From Methylobacterium sp. UNC378MF (GTDB lineage Bacteria > Pseudomonadota > Alphaproteobacteria > Rhizobiales > Beijerinckiaceae), in the NCBI RefSeq assembly GCF_900103195.1, contig NZ_FMWU01000005.1:186001-250000 (forward strand): a stretch of 64,000 bases of DNA, in the 5' to 3' direction. The position numbers were made by a program, and so were the translations under genes. Shown here one piece after another: positions 62,654 through 64,000 of the stretch. Positions within the stretch are counted from its first letter, which is position 1. Each line of letters opens with the position of its first letter. The notes beneath the pieces are model-generated. The model was not told the origin of the DNA, searched no databases, and saw nothing but the letters and a program-made list of their open reading frames with translations.

Positions 62654-62905
62654 ATGAGGCCCGACACCTCCGCGGGCTCGGCCCAGACGCGCAAACCGCC
62701 TCCGGGCGCCGCGTGCGCAACCGACGCCCTGAGCCGCATTGCCGGAATCCTCGACGTGCCGGTCGCGAGCTTCTTCCCGGACGCCGACCGGCCTGACGCG
62801 GCCATCACCCAGGCGGCCGACCTGGTCACCGCCTTCGTGGCGATTGAAAGTTCGGCGGCGCGCCGAACCTGCCTGGCCTTCGTGCGGGCGATGGCAAATT
62901 CCTGA
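62654..62905 (+). CDS. XRE-regulator-like small protein without helix-turn-helix
   Basis: 83 aa. LSRIAGILDVPVASFFPD matches the segment just after the HTH of alphaproteobacterial XRE regulators, and AADLVTAFVAIESSAARRTCLAFVRAMA matches their C-terminal helix, but the DNA-binding helices themselves are absent. It starts 3 nt after the mucR-like stop, so it is probably co-translated. Could be a remnant or a subunit that modulates the MucR or an XRE protein. Confidence 0.6.
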   Translation: MRPDTSAGSAQTRKPPPGAACATDALSRIAGILDVPVASFFPDADRPDAAITQAADLVTAFVAIESSAARRTCLAFVRAMANS

Positions 62906-62997
62906 GGCGCCTGGGGGAGCCTCAGGAAGCCGGAGACCGAGTTGCTTTGTCCGGGGGGACGGAGCGCGGTCTCCGGCCCGAACACGCGGAGCCCGCG

Positions 62998-64000
62998 TCA
63001 GAAGACCTGGCGCAGGAGGAAGAACAACACGGCCGCGAGGGTGATCGCCGCCGGCAGGGTCAGGATCCAGGCGAGCGCCATGTTGCGCACGGTGGCCATC
63101 TGCAGGCCCGATCCATTGGCCGCCATCGTGCCGGCGACGCCCGATGACAGGATATGGGTGGTCGAGACCGGCAGGCCGTAGAGTTCGGCCAGCCCGATCG
63201 TACCGGCGGCGACGATCTCGGCGGAGGCGCCCTGCGCGTAGGTCAGGTGGGTCTTGCCGATCTTCTCGCCCACGGTGACGACGATGCGCTTCCATCCGAC
63301 CATGGTGCCGAGACCCAGCGCCAGGGCGACGCAGACCTTCACCCAGCCCGGGATGTAGCGCGTGCCGTCGTTGAGCAGGCCCGTGTAGCGCTTCAGGTCC
63401 GCCTTCTCGGCCTCCGAGAAATCGGCTCCGGTGCTCGGCAGCAGGCGCACTGCGTCGGCGGCGAGATACATGTCGCTGCGGAGGTTCTGGGTCTGGGCGG
63501 CCGGCACCGTGCGGATCGCGCCGTAATTCTTCACGCTGGCGGCGATGTCGTCCGAGAGCGCCGCCAGCGCCGCGTAGACGGGTGGCGCGTTCAGGACCTT
63601 GGTCTTGAGCGCCTCGGTCACCGTTCGGCGCGCGGCGGCGGCGTCCGGCACCGCTGCGCCCGGCGCTCGGGCGGAGAACACCCCGCTCGCCGCCGTCGAG
63701 GCCTGCACGAAGGCGGGCGTCGTGTCGTCCGCCATGGTGCGGTTGAGGGCGTAGGCCGTGGGGGCGGCGCCGATCAGGATCAGCATGATCAGGCCCATGC
63801 CCTTCTGCCCGTCATTGCCGCCGTGGAAGAACGAGACCAGCGTGCAGGTGAGGATCAGCAGGCCGCGGATCCAGAGGGGCGGCGGCGCCTCGCCCTTAGG
63901 CGCCTCGTAGAGGTCCTTGCGGCGCACGGCGAATTTCAGGGCGAGCAGCAGCAGCGCCGCCAGCACGAAGCCGCAGACCGGCGAGAACAGAAGCGCCTTG
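62998..64000 (-). CDS. PiT-family inorganic phosphate transporter (partial)
   Basis: At least 334 aa; the gene runs off the right edge, so the N-terminus is missing. FFHGGNDGQKGMGLIM is one PiT signature and TTHILSSGVAGTMAANGSGLQ the repeated second one. Hydrophobic segments at both ends flank a roughly 200-residue hydrophilic loop (about residues 75-225 of the visible part). Sodium- or proton-coupled phosphate uptake. The pho regulators are not in the window. Confidence 0.92.
   Translation of the reverse strand, partial: KALLFSPVCGFVLAALLLLALKFAVRRKDLYEAPKGEAPPPLWIRGLLILTCTLVSFFHGGNDGQKGMGLIMLILIGAAPTAYALNRTMADDTTPAFVQASTAASGVFSARAPGAAVPDAAAARRTVTEALKTKVLNAPPVYAALAALSDDIAASVKNYGAIRTVPAAQTQNLRSDMYLAADAVRLLPSTGADFSEAEKADLKRYTGLLNDGTRYIPGWVKVCVALALGLGTMVGWKRIVVTVGEKIGKTHLTYAQGASAEIVAAGTIGLAELYGLPVSTTHILSSGVAGTMAANGSGLQMATVRNMALAWILTLPAAITLAAVLFFLLRQVF

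Overview
The window looks like chromosome of a GC-rich alphaproteobacterium, most likely Methylobacterium/Methylorubrum or a close relative. The reasons are: very high GC (about 70% by eye) with strong third-position GC; a short DHFR-like gene that fits dihydromethanopterin reductase (DmrA); two MucR/Ros regulators; an alphaproteobacterial RpoH promoter in front of dnaK; OpgD/OpgH glucan genes; and dispersed palindromic repeats of a kind common in Rhizobiales. There are no tRNA or rRNA genes, no CRISPR array, no phage and no intact insertion sequence. A perfect 16-bp parS palindrome at 49120-49135 suggests that the region lies near the replication origin.

Layout. 0-5 kb: an ECF sigma factor with its membrane anti-sigma factor, then a tightly overlapping nucleoside-salvage operon (cdd, purine nucleoside phosphorylase, deoC, deoA). 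5-10 kb: a secreted His/Gly-rich protein, a PmtA-like methyltransferase, dnaJ and dnaK, with a terminator and a palindromic element between the last two. 10-20 kb: an exported protein, YqgE, a 1-Cys peroxiredoxin, DedA, a membrane-anchored Mrr-like nuclease, MucR, a Pat-type protein acetyltransferase and an L,D-transpeptidase. 20-30 kb: an acyltransferase, a Tat-exported GH10 enzyme, an SDR, a GIY-YIG gene lodged inside a split palindromic repeat, zwf, divergent opgD/opgH, and a second L,D-transpeptidase. 30-43 kb: housekeeping genes (moaA, radA, alr, cvpA-purF, dmrA, a YbdK-like ligase, der) separated by four intact copies of the same palindromic repeat.

43-49 kb: an exported Asp-box protein, a flavoprotein, several small proteins, a lytic transglycosylase, a SRAP protein, a zinc alcohol dehydrogenase, then parS. 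49-53 kb: a four-gene operon with 4-8 nt overlaps (glycosyltransferase, ferredoxin, ferredoxin reductase, cytochrome P450), which forms a self-contained oxidise-and-glycosylate pathway of unknown substrate. 53-56 kb: LemA and two TPM-domain proteins. 56-61 kb: a LysR-controlled cassette (family III CoA-transferase, HMG-CoA-lyase-like enzyme, MFS importer) followed by a broken AraC-type regulator. 62-64 kb: a MucR paralogue without the Cys zinc ligands, a small protein resembling an XRE regulator without its helix-turn-helix, and the 3' part of a PiT phosphate transporter that runs off the right edge.

The most promising unusual features are the GIY-YIG gene inside a split palindromic repeat, the parS site, and the GT-Fd-FdR-P450 operon. 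Starts were chosen from ribosome binding sites and overlaps; all functions are inferred from recognisable motifs, without a database search.
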